From NCBI GenBank assembly GCA_022841325.1, contig JALHRS010000013.1, positions 21,650 through 85,649 of the forward strand: a DNA stretch of 64,000 nt, written 5' to 3'. The stretch comes from Lysobacterales bacterium. GTDB lineage: Bacteria; Pseudomonadota; Gammaproteobacteria; Xanthomonadales; SZUA-5. Made by a program: the position numbers and the translations under genes. Positions 52,539 to 61,039 of this stretch are shown one piece after another (position 1 is the stretch's first letter; every line of letters starts with the position of its first letter). The notes beneath the pieces are model-generated. The model was not told where the DNA came from. It did not search any database and worked only from the letters and a program-made list of their open reading frames with translations.

Positions 52539-54827
52539 ATGCAGGATCCGGCAGGCAGCGATCCCATCGGCGGTAGCCATTTTCCAAGCCCGATGCCGGT
52601 GCGCAACCAGCAGCTGGCAGCCATGGATCCAAGGTCCCAGGCCCTGTCGACGCTGGTGCGCAGCGGCGAATCCGAGTTTGGCGAGAAAGAAGTCGATCTG
52701 CTCGAGTACTGGCGCGTCATTGCCAAGCGCAAGTGGACGGTGCTGGCGGTGTTCGCGATCGTGCTGCTGACCGGTGTCATGGTGACCATGCTGACGACGC
52801 CGATCTACCGGGCCACGGCCACAGTGCAGATCGAGCGCCAGGCTAATGGCGTGGTCAAGGTGCCGGGTATCGATTCGGGCGACATCGTTTACGACCCCGA
52901 GTTCTACGAAACCCAGTTCCAGCTGCTGCGCAGTCGCTCCATGGCCGAGAAGGTGGCCGCGGATCTGGACCCGAACGAGCCGGTATTCGCAGTCATGAGT
53001 TCACCATCGCCCTTGGGCAAGCTGCGCCAGGCGGTGCTCGGCATGCGCGGACCCGAGGCCGGTGCTGTCGACCTGGCTGGCCGTCGTGGGCAGTTGGTGG
53101 GGCTGGTTCAGAGCGGCCTGTCGATCGAACCGGTGAAGGGCTCTCGTCTGGCTCGTATCCATTTCGACAGCCCGGATGGTGCGCTGTCGGCGAAGATCGC
53201 CAACGCCGTGGCCGAGGGTTTCATCGAATCGAACATGGAACGGCGTATAGACAACAGCTCCTACGCCAAGGAGTTCCTCGAAGATCGCCTGGAGCAGGTC
53301 AAGCTCAAGCTGCAGGATTCCGAAAAGGCACTGGCCGATTTCGCCCAGCAGGAACAGATCGTCAATATCGGTGATCGTCAGTCCCTGCTGTCTGGCGATC
53401 TGACGGCGCTCAATGGCGCCCTCACGGCGGCCAAGCAGGAACGCATCGACGCCGAGGCGCGCCTGCGCCAGTCCCAGGGCGCCAGCGTGTTCTCGCATCC
53501 CTTGATGCTGCAGAACGAGGGTGTGCAGGCCCTGCGCTCGACCCGAGGCAAGCTCGAGGCCGAGTATCAGGAGAAGCTGCTGACCTACAAGCCGGCATAC
53601 CCGCAGATGCTGCAGATCAAGAGCCAGATCGAGCAGATCGACAAGCAGCTGGCGGCAGAGGTGAAGATCATCAAGCAGGGCATGGTTGCCACGTATGAGG
53701 CGGCCAAGGACAAGCAGGAGATGCTGCAGCAGCAAGTGGATGCACTGGCCAACGATGTGCTGGCACTGCAGGGACGCAGCACCAACTTCACGCTGCTGGA
53801 ACGCGAGGTGGAAACCAACAAGCAGCTCTACGATGCGCTGCTGCAGCGTTACAAGGAAATCGGCATCACCTCGAATGTGGATTCCAACAACGTCAGCATG
53901 GTCGATATCGCGCTGAATCCAGGAGCCCCTTTCAAACCGGACTTCAGCGGCAATTTCATCCTGTCGGCTTTTGTCGGTCTGGTGCTGGGCGTGTTGCTGG
54001 CCTTCCTGTTCGAATTCCTGGACGACACCCTGAAGCGCCCCGACGAAATCGAGAAGCACCTCGGCATCGGTGTGCTGGGGGTGATTCCCAAGATTCAGGG
54101 GCTGACGCCGGAAGAAGCTTCGCTGGACGCCCGATCGGCCTTCTCCGAGGCCTATCGATCGGTACGCACCTCGCTGCAGTTCTCGACCGAGGCCGGGGTG
54201 CCCAAGTGCCTGCTGGTGACCAGTCCGTCGGCCTCGGAGGGCAAATCCACGACCGCGTTGACGCTGGCTCGAAACTTCGCGCAACTGGGCCGGCGCGTGC
54301 TGTTGATCGACGCCGATCTGCGCAACCCGTCCCTGCATCGCGTTCTGGGCAGCGACAATTCCGTAGGATTGAGCAACTATCTGGCCGGCAGCATTCGCCC
54401 TGCGGCTGCCATCAAGCCCACCAAGACCCTGCGCTTGACCTATATCCCCTCAGGGCCACTGCCGCCCAATCCGGCCGAACTGCTGGCAGGCCCGAAAATG
54501 GTGTCCTTGCTGAGTCTGGCCTGCGAGAAATTCGATCAGGTCATCATCGATGGCCCACCGATCATGGGGCTGGCCGATTCGCCGATCCTGTCCAATCTGT
54601 CGTCCGGCACCTTGCTCGTGATCGAGGCGGGCACGACCCGAATCGCCACCGCAAAGGCGGCGTTGAAGCGGCTGTTCGGCGCACGCGCTCATGTGGTCGG
54701 TGCCCTGATTACCAAGTTTGATGCGCGAGTGGCTGGCTACGGCTATGGTTATGGTGGCGATTACGGTGGCTACCATTACTACTCCTATGGTGGCGCGGAG
54801 TCCAAGCAGGCCCTGACCAAGAGCTGA
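52539..54827 (+). CDS. Polysaccharide co-polymerase / tyrosine autokinase (Wzc type)
   Basis: A 762-residue inner-membrane protein. The N-terminal Wzz domain begins with a membrane helix (KWTVLAVFAIVLLTGVMVTML, about residues 65-88), a long coiled coil occupies about 240-430, and a second helix is near 468-488 (FILSAFVGLVLGVLLAFLF). The BY-kinase domain has Walker A SPSASEGKSTT (about 558-568), A' VLLIDADLRNP and B VIIDGPP. The tail near 733-750 has eight tyrosines in GYGYGYGGDYGGYHYYSYGG, the autophosphorylation cluster. AGGAG lies seven bases before the ATG. Confidence 0.93.
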   Translation: MQDPAGSDPIGGSHFPSPMPVRNQQLAAMDPRSQALSTLVRSGESEFGEKEVDLLEYWRVIAKRKWTVLAVFAIVLLTGVMVTMLTTPIYRATATVQIERQANGVVKVPGIDSGDIVYDPEFYETQFQLLRSRSMAEKVAADLDPNEPVFAVMSSPSPLGKLRQAVLGMRGPEAGAVDLAGRRGQLVGLVQSGLSIEPVKGSRLARIHFDSPDGALSAKIANAVAEGFIESNMERRIDNSSYAKEFLEDRLEQVKLKLQDSEKALADFAQQEQIVNIGDRQSLLSGDLTALNGALTAAKQERIDAEARLRQSQGASVFSHPLMLQNEGVQALRSTRGKLEAEYQEKLLTYKPAYPQMLQIKSQIEQIDKQLAAEVKIIKQGMVATYEAAKDKQEMLQQQVDALANDVLALQGRSTNFTLLEREVETNKQLYDALLQRYKEIGITSNVDSNNVSMVDIALNPGAPFKPDFSGNFILSAFVGLVLGVLLAFLFEFLDDTLKRPDEIEKHLGIGVLGVIPKIQGLTPEEASLDARSAFSEAYRSVRTSLQFSTEAGVPKCLLVTSPSASEGKSTTALTLARNFAQLGRRVLLIDADLRNPSLHRVLGSDNSVGLSNYLAGSIRPAAAIKPTKTLRLTYIPSGPLPPNPAELLAGPKMVSLLSLACEKFDQVIIDGPPIMGLADSPILSNLSSGTLLVIEAGTTRIATAKAALKRLFGARAHVVGALITKFDARVAGYGYGYGGDYGGYHYYSYGGAESKQALTKS

Positions 54828-54834
54828 TCGACCG

Positions 54835-56559
54835 ATGAGCAGCGACAGCATCGATCTGGTACTGGCGGTATTCCGCGAACCGGCGCGGATCGTGGAGATG
54901 CGCGATCGCCCGCTGCCAGACGACATAGCGCGCGTGATCCGCCTCGCAGCGGGGGAGAATCAGGCGCTGGAGCGGGCACAGGAAGGCACCGGCGAGTCGG
55001 CCGAGACCCTGATCGAAGCCTCGATCTTCTTCCTCCAGCAGATCCTGTTTGCCCCGGGTGCGGACTCCTACCGGGTGTTGGGCGCTGCGTCGAACGTCGA
55101 ACAAGGCCGCTTGCGCGAGAACTACCGCTGGCTGATGAAGTGGCTGCATCCAGACCGTAACCAGGATGGTTGGGAGGCGGTCTACGCCGATAGGGTCAAT
55201 ATTGCCTGGCAGGATCTGAAAACGCCGGATCGCAGGGCCGACTACGACCTCCGGAATGAGCTCGCGCCGGCCTCGTCGGTGTCCACGGAAATGGCGTTGC
55301 GCCCGCGCGCGGCCAGCGCGGTCGCCAGCGGCCCGATATTGTCCGGGTCCACCGTCAAGCGCCTGCCGGCGATCGTACTCGGAAGTCTGGGGGTCGCTGC
55401 CGCGGCGGTGGTCGGACTGATGTACTGGGCGCAAGCGGAGACTCAGCTTCAGCTCAGCAGTGTACGCGAGAACGCCGTCGGCGATGCCGTACCGGCCGCG
55501 TCCGCTGCCGCAAGCGCCCAGCCCGGCTTCGCGGTGTCCCCTGATGCGGCTGAACCGCCTGCGGCCGAGGCGGCTGTTGCGGTGCCATCGCCGCAGCAAT
55601 CCGTCGTTCCCGCAACGGTGGCAACTGAATCACCTGACGCTGCCAGGTCTGAACTGCAGGGCGGTGTGGCTGCCACCGCATCGCTCGCCGTCGCCCCGGC
55701 CGTGGCCAGTAGCCAGGCCGGCACCGGCGATCTGTCGGTCGCGGCCCAGATTGCGCCGGAGCCACGCCCGGAAGCCGGGCAAGAATCCGAGACGCCAGCA
55801 CGCGCCGTCCGCGACGATGCCTCTTCGGGGGCTGTAGCCCGGCACAATGACGGCACCCCGGCTGACGCCGGTGCACGGGTGCAGGCCGAGCTGCAGGCGA
55901 AGGCAGAACTGCTGGCCAAGAGCCAAGCGCAGGCCAGGGCAGCCGCAGCGGCGCAGGTGCCAGCCAGCACTGCGGCTTTGGCCCAGACGCAGGGTCGATC
56001 CCGGCCGGATGCCTTGATACAGGCTGAGACTGCGGCAGGCCCCGCAGCAGCCCCAACGCATTCGCGCCACGCCGCGGGCGCGGACCTCCCATCAGCCGGC
56101 CAGAACCTGGCCAGCAAGCCGGTAGTGGCGGCTGAAAGGCTGCCTACGGCTGTGTCTCGGCCCCCGGTCGCAACAACGCCGCCGGAGGTTTCGGTGGCAG
56201 TGGAATCCAGAGTGCCTGCCGAGGCCGATGCCAGGGCTCTGATCCGGGAGTTTGCTTCGGCCTATGCGGCAGGTGATCTGCGGCGCTTCGATCAGTTGTT
56301 CGACAGCAGCCGATACGGCGTGCCGGCCGGCGAGAGCATGCGCAGCCGCTTCCGCAATACCGAGATGCGCTTCCTGGAGATCGAACAGTTGCGCCTGACC
56401 CACGATGACCAGGGTACCCGTGCCCGTGCTCGTTATCGGGATACCTATGTGCCGCGCGGCGAGCGCCGGGCGGTCACCGAGACCGGCACCATGGAATGGG
56501 TCATTCTGCTGGACAGCGCCGGGACGGCAAGAATTGCCGAACTGGCTCGGGGCGGCTAG
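54835..56559 (+). CDS. Membrane J-domain protein with C-terminal NTF2-like region
   Basis: A 574-residue protein starting seven bases after the tyrosine kinase stop. A J domain covers about residues 78-145 (SYRVLGAASNVEQGRLRENY, WLMKWLHPDRNQDGW with HPD at 105-107, AWQDLKTPDRRADYDLRNEL). A membrane helix is near 176-200 (AIVLGSLGVAAAAVVGLMYWA). Then comes about 250 residues of Ala/Pro-rich linker, and a C-terminal domain (about 462-574; ADARALIREFASAYAAGDLRRF, MEWVILLDSAGTARIAEL) resembling NTF2/SnoaL folds. Topology suggests a cytoplasmic J domain and a periplasmic NTF2 domain. A role in recruiting DnaK to the export machine is inference only. Confidence 0.75.
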   Translation: MSSDSIDLVLAVFREPARIVEMRDRPLPDDIARVIRLAAGENQALERAQEGTGESAETLIEASIFFLQQILFAPGADSYRVLGAASNVEQGRLRENYRWLMKWLHPDRNQDGWEAVYADRVNIAWQDLKTPDRRADYDLRNELAPASSVSTEMALRPRAASAVASGPILSGSTVKRLPAIVLGSLGVAAAAVVGLMYWAQAETQLQLSSVRENAVGDAVPAASAAASAQPGFAVSPDAAEPPAAEAAVAVPSPQQSVVPATVATESPDAARSELQGGVAATASLAVAPAVASSQAGTGDLSVAAQIAPEPRPEAGQESETPARAVRDDASSGAVARHNDGTPADAGARVQAELQAKAELLAKSQAQARAAAAAQVPASTAALAQTQGRSRPDALIQAETAAGPAAAPTHSRHAAGADLPSAGQNLASKPVVAAERLPTAVSRPPVATTPPEVSVAVESRVPAEADARALIREFASAYAAGDLRRFDQLFDSSRYGVPAGESMRSRFRNTEMRFLEIEQLRLTHDDQGTRARARYRDTYVPRGERRAVTETGTMEWVILLDSAGTARIAELARGG

Positions 56560-56620
56560 TCCACGGCCTTGATGAGGGAGCGCGGATGATCGCGAAGGCA
56601 TGCGCGGAGCCAGGACCAGA

Positions 56621-57895
56621 ATGACGTTGACCCATTTGCGACGGCTGGGATTGATCTGCCTGGCGCTGGCCCTGGCCTGGCTGGTGATGGCACGTGGCTA
56701 CGCGGACTATCTGGCGCGGGTACTGCCGCAACGGGCCTTGGCGCTGAATGCCGGCCAGCCCGAAGCACTGCTGGTGCAGGCCGAAACGGCGCTGCGGGCG
56801 CAGCGACTGGACGAAGCCGAGCAACTGGCTCGTTCGGCGCTGCGAAGCGCGCCCTTGTCGGGCCCGGCGCTCCGGGTACTGGGTGCTGTTGCCGAGGCTC
56901 GCGGCGACCAGGGCCGGGCTCACGCGCTCATCGCCATGGGCGTGGCGGTGACGCCGCGCGACACGGCGGGTCAATTCTGGCTGGCCATCAACGCGCTCGC
57001 CGACCAGGACCTGGATGGCTGTCTGCAGCGTCTGGACCGTCTGTTGCGCGTCGAACCCGAGATCGAAGCCGATGCCTTTCCGATACTGGCTACCATCGCT
57101 GTCAGTCCCGCCGGCGTGAGGGCCATGGCACAGACGCTGGCGCCCGATCCGTCCTGGCGTCGCCAGTTCCTGGGGCAGCTGATCCAGCAGGCGCCAGCGG
57201 CGGTCGATGTGCTGCGACTGTTTCGGGAGATTCGCGCAGCCGGCGGAGCAGTGCATGAAGCGGAGACCGACCAGATGATGCGGCGCTTGATGGCGGCCAA
57301 TGACTGGAAGCGCCTGCGCAGGCTGCTGCAGACCTTGCCTGCAGCGACGGGCGCTATTGCCGGATTGAGCAACGGCGGCTTCGACGGCGAGGGACGCAGT
57401 CCGGTTCTGGATTGGGAGCTGGATCGGGTGGCTGGGGCCGATGTGCTGGTCGCGGATGATCCGATGCAGCCGGGCAATCGAGCGCTGCAGCTGGTCTTTC
57501 ATGATCGCCGGGTGCCTTTCCGGCACGTTTCCCGATGGCTGTTGCTTTCCCCCGGGAATTACCGCTTGAGCGGGCGAGTGCGATTGGTCGATCTGCAGGC
57601 GGCGCAAGGCCTGATGTGGACGCTGAGCTGCGCCGAGGAAAACTTGACCATCGGCACGAGCGAGCGCTTGGCGGGTAACAGTGATTGGCGCGAGTTTTCC
57701 ATGGTGTTCAAAGTACCGTCGGAAAACTGCGGCGGACAACGATTGCTGCTGGCACTAGACGCCAGAATTGCTGCTGAGCAGCAGATTTCCGGGGAGGCCT
57801 GGTTCGACGATCTGAAGGTTGAACGCCAACTTCCGGCAGGGGCTACCGACGAAGAGACGGTGCCTGCGCTTGAGACTGTCATCAGATCGAGATAA
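56621..57895 (+). CDS. TPR protein with C-terminal beta-sandwich region, exopolysaccharide operon
   Basis: A 424-residue protein with one N-terminal membrane helix (LGLICLALALAWLVMARGY), then TPR-like helices (ALALNAGQPEALLVQAETALRAQRLDEAEQLARSAL). The C-terminal part (about residues 245-400) looks like a carbohydrate-binding beta sandwich: SNGGFDGEGRSPVLDWEL, HVSRWLLLSPGNYRLSGRVRL, ISGEAWFDDLKVER. ATG 56621 is used because AGGA lies six bases upstream. Proteins of this TPR-plus-sandwich plan occur in xanthomonad polysaccharide loci (recalled). Function is unknown. Confidence 0.75.
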   Translation: MTLTHLRRLGLICLALALAWLVMARGYADYLARVLPQRALALNAGQPEALLVQAETALRAQRLDEAEQLARSALRSAPLSGPALRVLGAVAEARGDQGRAHALIAMGVAVTPRDTAGQFWLAINALADQDLDGCLQRLDRLLRVEPEIEADAFPILATIAVSPAGVRAMAQTLAPDPSWRRQFLGQLIQQAPAAVDVLRLFREIRAAGGAVHEAETDQMMRRLMAANDWKRLRRLLQTLPAATGAIAGLSNGGFDGEGRSPVLDWELDRVAGADVLVADDPMQPGNRALQLVFHDRRVPFRHVSRWLLLSPGNYRLSGRVRLVDLQAAQGLMWTLSCAEENLTIGTSERLAGNSDWREFSMVFKVPSENCGGQRLLLALDARIAAEQQISGEAWFDDLKVERQLPAGATDEETVPALETVIRSR

Positions 57896-57937
57896 CCTAC
57901 AATAGTCTTGTTCTTGAATCGAGCGGAGTGCTCAAGC

Positions 57938-58732
57938 ATGAAGATCATTGCCAGAGGACTGTGCTCAGCGTTGTTGGCCCTTGCGGCAACCTCGGCGCTT
58001 GCCCAGACCGAAGAACCCCTGGAGCGCGAGGACGAAATTGTCGGCACCCTGCAGAACATCGTCGGCACGGTGCTGTTGAAGCGCGGCGACGAGTCCGTGC
58101 CGGCCGTGGAAGGCCAGCAGGTGCGTTACACCCAGGAAGTGCTGGTGACCGAGGGCGCACGCGCACTGCTGGTGTTCAACGACGGTTGCGATATGGATCT
58201 GGAAGACGAGGAGCTCTACGAGATTCCGCGTCGTTCCCCCTGCGCCACGCTGTGGTGGGCAGGTCCGGCCGCTGCGGGCGTGGCCTGTGGCGCGGCGCAT
58301 GCCAACAAATCCAATAATTCACGGGCTCTGGCTGCCGTAGGACTGGCGGTGGGTGGCGGCTTGCTCGGCGTTGCCCAGGGCCGGGAAACCGACTACCGCG
58401 AATACGCGGCGGCTCTGGAGTCCGCCGAAGGCGAGGTTTACGCCACCAATCAGGCGGGTGAGCTTGAGGTGATTCGCCCGGGTACGCGTCTGCGTGCCGA
58501 CCAGCAGGTGGTGGTCAAGGAGCTGTCCAGGGCCGTGATCCGCTTTGACGATGGCTGTACCAAGGAAATGCAGGTCGGCGGCGACAGGGACGATGAGGAC
58601 GAGCGCGAAGATCGTTACGTGGTGCCGCACAACTCGCCCTGCTTCACGCCTGCCATGTGGTGGGCCAGCGCAGCGGCTGCCGCTGGACTCTGCGTGACCG
58701 TGGAAGACAAAGAGGACGTGGCATCGCCCTGA
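57938..58732 (+). CDS. Exported protein with duplicated FecR-like / Cys-motif modules
   Basis: A 264-residue protein with a signal peptide (residues 1-22, ending ALAQ). Two related modules are visible. The first (about 35-120) has VGTVLLKRG, ALLVFNDGC (Cys84), SPC (Cys102), WWAGPAAAGVAC (Cys117). The second (about 163-253) has EGEVYATNQ, AVIRFDDGC (Cys207), SPC (Cys235), WWASAAAAAGLC (Cys252). The beta-rich first part of each resembles FecR-type domains; the following hydrophobic WWA stretch may sit in a membrane. ATG 57938 starts the signal peptide; GGAG is nine bases or more upstream. It is the last gene of the operon. Not assigned to a known family. Confidence 0.7.
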   Translation: MKIIARGLCSALLALAATSALAQTEEPLEREDEIVGTLQNIVGTVLLKRGDESVPAVEGQQVRYTQEVLVTEGARALLVFNDGCDMDLEDEELYEIPRRSPCATLWWAGPAAAGVACGAAHANKSNNSRALAAVGLAVGGGLLGVAQGRETDYREYAAALESAEGEVYATNQAGELEVIRPGTRLRADQQVVVKELSRAVIRFDDGCTKEMQVGGDRDDEDEREDRYVVPHNSPCFTPAMWWASAAAAAGLCVTVEDKEDVASP

Positions 58733-58761
58733 GAGCAGGGCCATCGCCCTGAGAGCAGGGC
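58722..58761 (+). repeat. Tandem 20-bp palindromic repeat over the last codons and stop
   Basis: CATCGCCCTGAGAGCAGGGC occurs at 58722-58741 and 58742-58761. Each copy forms the hairpin GCCCTG-AGAG-CAGGGC, and the first contains the TGA stop of the FecR-like gene. No T tract follows. Confidence 0.85.
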
Positions 58762-58948
58762 GCGCAGCTCTGCTGGAGGCGGTACCGACGTTCCTGGTCG
58801 GGTTGGCGCCAGCGCCTGAGCGCGCACTGCGCCGTGTTGGTATCCGTACCCGCATGCTGGCCCTGCGGCTGCGAGGGCTCGACAGAGCAGGTCACGCCCG
58901 CCGAAGCACGGGCAATGCCAGCAGCCGGGCACGGTGCCTGCCCCGGGG

Positions 58949-59368
58949 TCAGTCCCTGTCGTTGATCTGCCGCAGCCAATCCTGCAGATTGTAGTGATTG
59001 CTGATCCGCTGGATCACGCCGTCCCTGATCTCGAAAAACGCGCCGCCGGCCAGACGGTAGCGTTGCCCGCTTGCAGCCGGCAGGCCCTCGTCGGTGGACA
59101 GATACTGGCCCGACACCACGTATTCAGCCGCGGCTCGCTGACCGTTTGCCGAAACCATGATCTCGATATCGCTGAGGACTTCCAGATAGCAGCGGTTCAT
59201 GCGCTGCAGGAATGACTCGAAACGTGCGCGACCGATCTCCCGATTTCCCTGATTCAGATCGTGAATCACTTCCTCGGCCAGCAACTCCAGCATTCCGTCC
59301 CAATCGGCGCGATTGAATGCCAGATAGTAGCGATGAATCAGTTCGCGGCTGGTTGCTGCGCTGCTCAT
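58949..59368 (-). CDS. NTF2-like (SnoaL/ketosteroid isomerase fold) protein
   Basis: A 139-residue single-domain protein (LIHRYYLAFNRADWDGMLELLAEEVIHDLNQGNREIGRARFESFL, AEYVVSGQYLSTDEG, GGAFFEIRDGVIQRISNHYNLQDWL). The fold forms a small-molecule pocket; the residues do not define a reaction. Its ATG overlaps the upstream kinase stop by four bases, so the two are coupled. Confidence 0.85.
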   Translation of the reverse strand: MSSAATSRELIHRYYLAFNRADWDGMLELLAEEVIHDLNQGNREIGRARFESFLQRMNRCYLEVLSDIEIMVSANGQRAAAEYVVSGQYLSTDEGLPAASGQRYRLAGGAFFEIRDGVIQRISNHYNLQDWLRQINDRD

Positions 59369-60309
59369 TCGAAGCGATAACCAAATTCGTGGTGGAAGCG
59401 GGTCAGGAACTGCTCACGGTCGAATTTCTGATTCTGGGTGCCTGGGTGTTCGATCTTGATGGCGCCCATCAATGAGGCAATCCGGCCCGTGGTTTCGAAT
59501 TCCAGGCCATTCATCAAGCCATAGATGAGGCCCGCCCGGTAGGCATCGCCACAGCCGGTGGGGTCGAGCACGGCCTTGGCCTTGGCGCTGGGAATCTCGA
59601 TCAGGCCCTCGCGCGTATACCAGCGCGAGCCCTCGGCGCCACGGGTGACGATATAGGCCGACACCTTTTCGGCAATCTGCTCGGGTGACCAGCCGGTTCG
59701 TTCCGACAGCAACTGTGATTCATAATCGTTGACCGAGACGTAGGTGGCGTTCTCGATGAAGGCGCGGAACTCCTCGCCGTTGAACAGCGGCAGCGCCTGT
59801 CCGGGATCGAAGATGAAGGGCACGCCCATTTGGCGGAATTCGGCAGCATGCTGCAGCATGGCATCACGGTTGTCGGGGGCGACGATACCGAAGGCCACGC
59901 TCTTGACGTCCTTGACGTGGGCGCCGTGGCTTTGCGTCATGGCGCCCGGATGGAAGGCCGTGATCTGGTTGTCGTCGAGGTCGGTGGTGATGTAGGCCTG
60001 CGCGGTGTAGTGATCGGGCAGTTCGCGCACGCAGCGCAAATCAATGCCCAGCGCCTCGAAATGGGCGCGATAGCTGTCGAAATCGCGACCCACGGACCCA
60101 AAGGGCACCGGATGTCCGCCCAGCAACTTGAGGTTGTAGCTGATATTGCCAGCGCAACCGCCGAACTCCCGCCGCAGGGTGGGGACGTAGAACGCCACGC
60201 TCAACATGTGCACCTTGTCGGCGAGGATGTGGTTCTTGAAGCGGTCTTCGAACACCATGATGGTGTCGAAGGCCAACGAGCCACAGATCAGGGCTTGCTT
60301 GGGCGCCAT
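59365..60309 (-). CDS. PfkB-family carbohydrate/adenosine kinase
   Basis: A 314-residue sugar or nucleoside kinase. ALICGSLAFDTIMVFEDRF opens the fold, FGGCAGNISYNLKLLGG is the substrate-side glycine motif, and DPTGCGDAYRAGLIYGL is the C-terminal catalytic motif with GCGD instead of the usual GAGD. The N-terminal pattern is closest to the adenosine-kinase-like branch. It is coupled to the NTF2-like gene downstream. Confidence 0.85.
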   Translation of the reverse strand: MAPKQALICGSLAFDTIMVFEDRFKNHILADKVHMLSVAFYVPTLRREFGGCAGNISYNLKLLGGHPVPFGSVGRDFDSYRAHFEALGIDLRCVRELPDHYTAQAYITTDLDDNQITAFHPGAMTQSHGAHVKDVKSVAFGIVAPDNRDAMLQHAAEFRQMGVPFIFDPGQALPLFNGEEFRAFIENATYVSVNDYESQLLSERTGWSPEQIAEKVSAYIVTRGAEGSRWYTREGLIEIPSAKAKAVLDPTGCGDAYRAGLIYGLMNGLEFETTGRIASLMGAIKIEHPGTQNQKFDREQFLTRFHHEFGYRFE

Positions 60310-60430
60310 GCGTTGGGAATCCGAACGAGAGGAAAATCAGGCGGAGACTACCGTGCCAGCGCCGACGAGGCCAGCCGCACGCAAAGCCAGTGCCCAAGAG
60401 CCACGGCCAGCGCAGACTGGGCGGCGATTG

Positions 60431-61039
60431 CTACGGCCGTACGACAACATTCTTTACCAGCAACAACTCGCAGGCGCCGGCGCCATCGTCCTCGCGGGTC
60501 AAGGACGAGCGCCAGGACCAGCCATCGTCACGCCGCGCCGCTACCAGCAGTCCCTCCAGTTCCACCACTTCCCCAGGCCGGATGCGGCGGAGACTGGCAG
60601 TGACGGTGGCGTCGGCCGGAATCAGATGGACATTGGCGGCCGAGCGGACGATCTCGTCAGCCGGGATCGGTGGGTGTTCTTCCCAGCGGTAACTGAAAAA
60701 GCGCGCCCCCTGGCTAATGTCCAGTTGATCGATCACGGCGCTGTCTGACATCCGCCCCCAGCCGATCGCGAAATCCATCGGTGACAGGGCTGCTCCGGCG
60801 TCGAATCGATAGCTGAGGCGGGATAGCAGGCGCGCTTCGGCGCGGAATTCGGCCAGAGGTGTCAGTTCGAACTCGCCGTGGCGGATGCCGGGCTGCCCCG
60901 GGGCGAGGTTGCGTTGCTCAGGCGCTTCCGGGGCCAGGATTCCCGGGGCGCGCGAAATGCCGCCAGGGTCGCGCGTATGCAGATGCCAAAGACCGCCAGC
61001 GATACAGACGATCAGCAGCAGCCAGCTATGCCGGCCCAT
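60431..61039 (-). CDS. Exported or membrane-anchored protein of unknown function beside oxyR
   Basis: A 202-residue protein with an N-terminal hydrophobic anchor (SWLLLIVCIAGGLWHL). The body has FRAEARLLSRLSYRFDAGAALSPMDFAIGWGRMSD, then SYRW, PIPADEIVRSAANVHLIPAD and a beta-rich end with VELEGLLVAARRDDGW and CELLLVKNVVV. It starts 14 bases inside the end of oxyR, so translation is likely coupled. I do not recognise a catalytic motif; the pattern recalls uncharacterised inner-membrane proteins. Confidence 0.7.
   Translation of the reverse strand: MGRHSWLLLIVCIAGGLWHLHTRDPGGISRAPGILAPEAPEQRNLAPGQPGIRHGEFELTPLAEFRAEARLLSRLSYRFDAGAALSPMDFAIGWGRMSDSAVIDQLDISQGARFFSYRWEEHPPIPADEIVRSAANVHLIPADATVTASLRRIRPGEVVELEGLLVAARRDDGWSWRSSLTREDDGAGACELLLVKNVVVRP

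Noticed and set aside
57870..57903. Promoter for the FecR-like gene (TTGAGA and TACAAT)
   Set aside because: The spacer is 22 bases, outside the normal 16-18 range, and the gene is probably read from the upstream operon.
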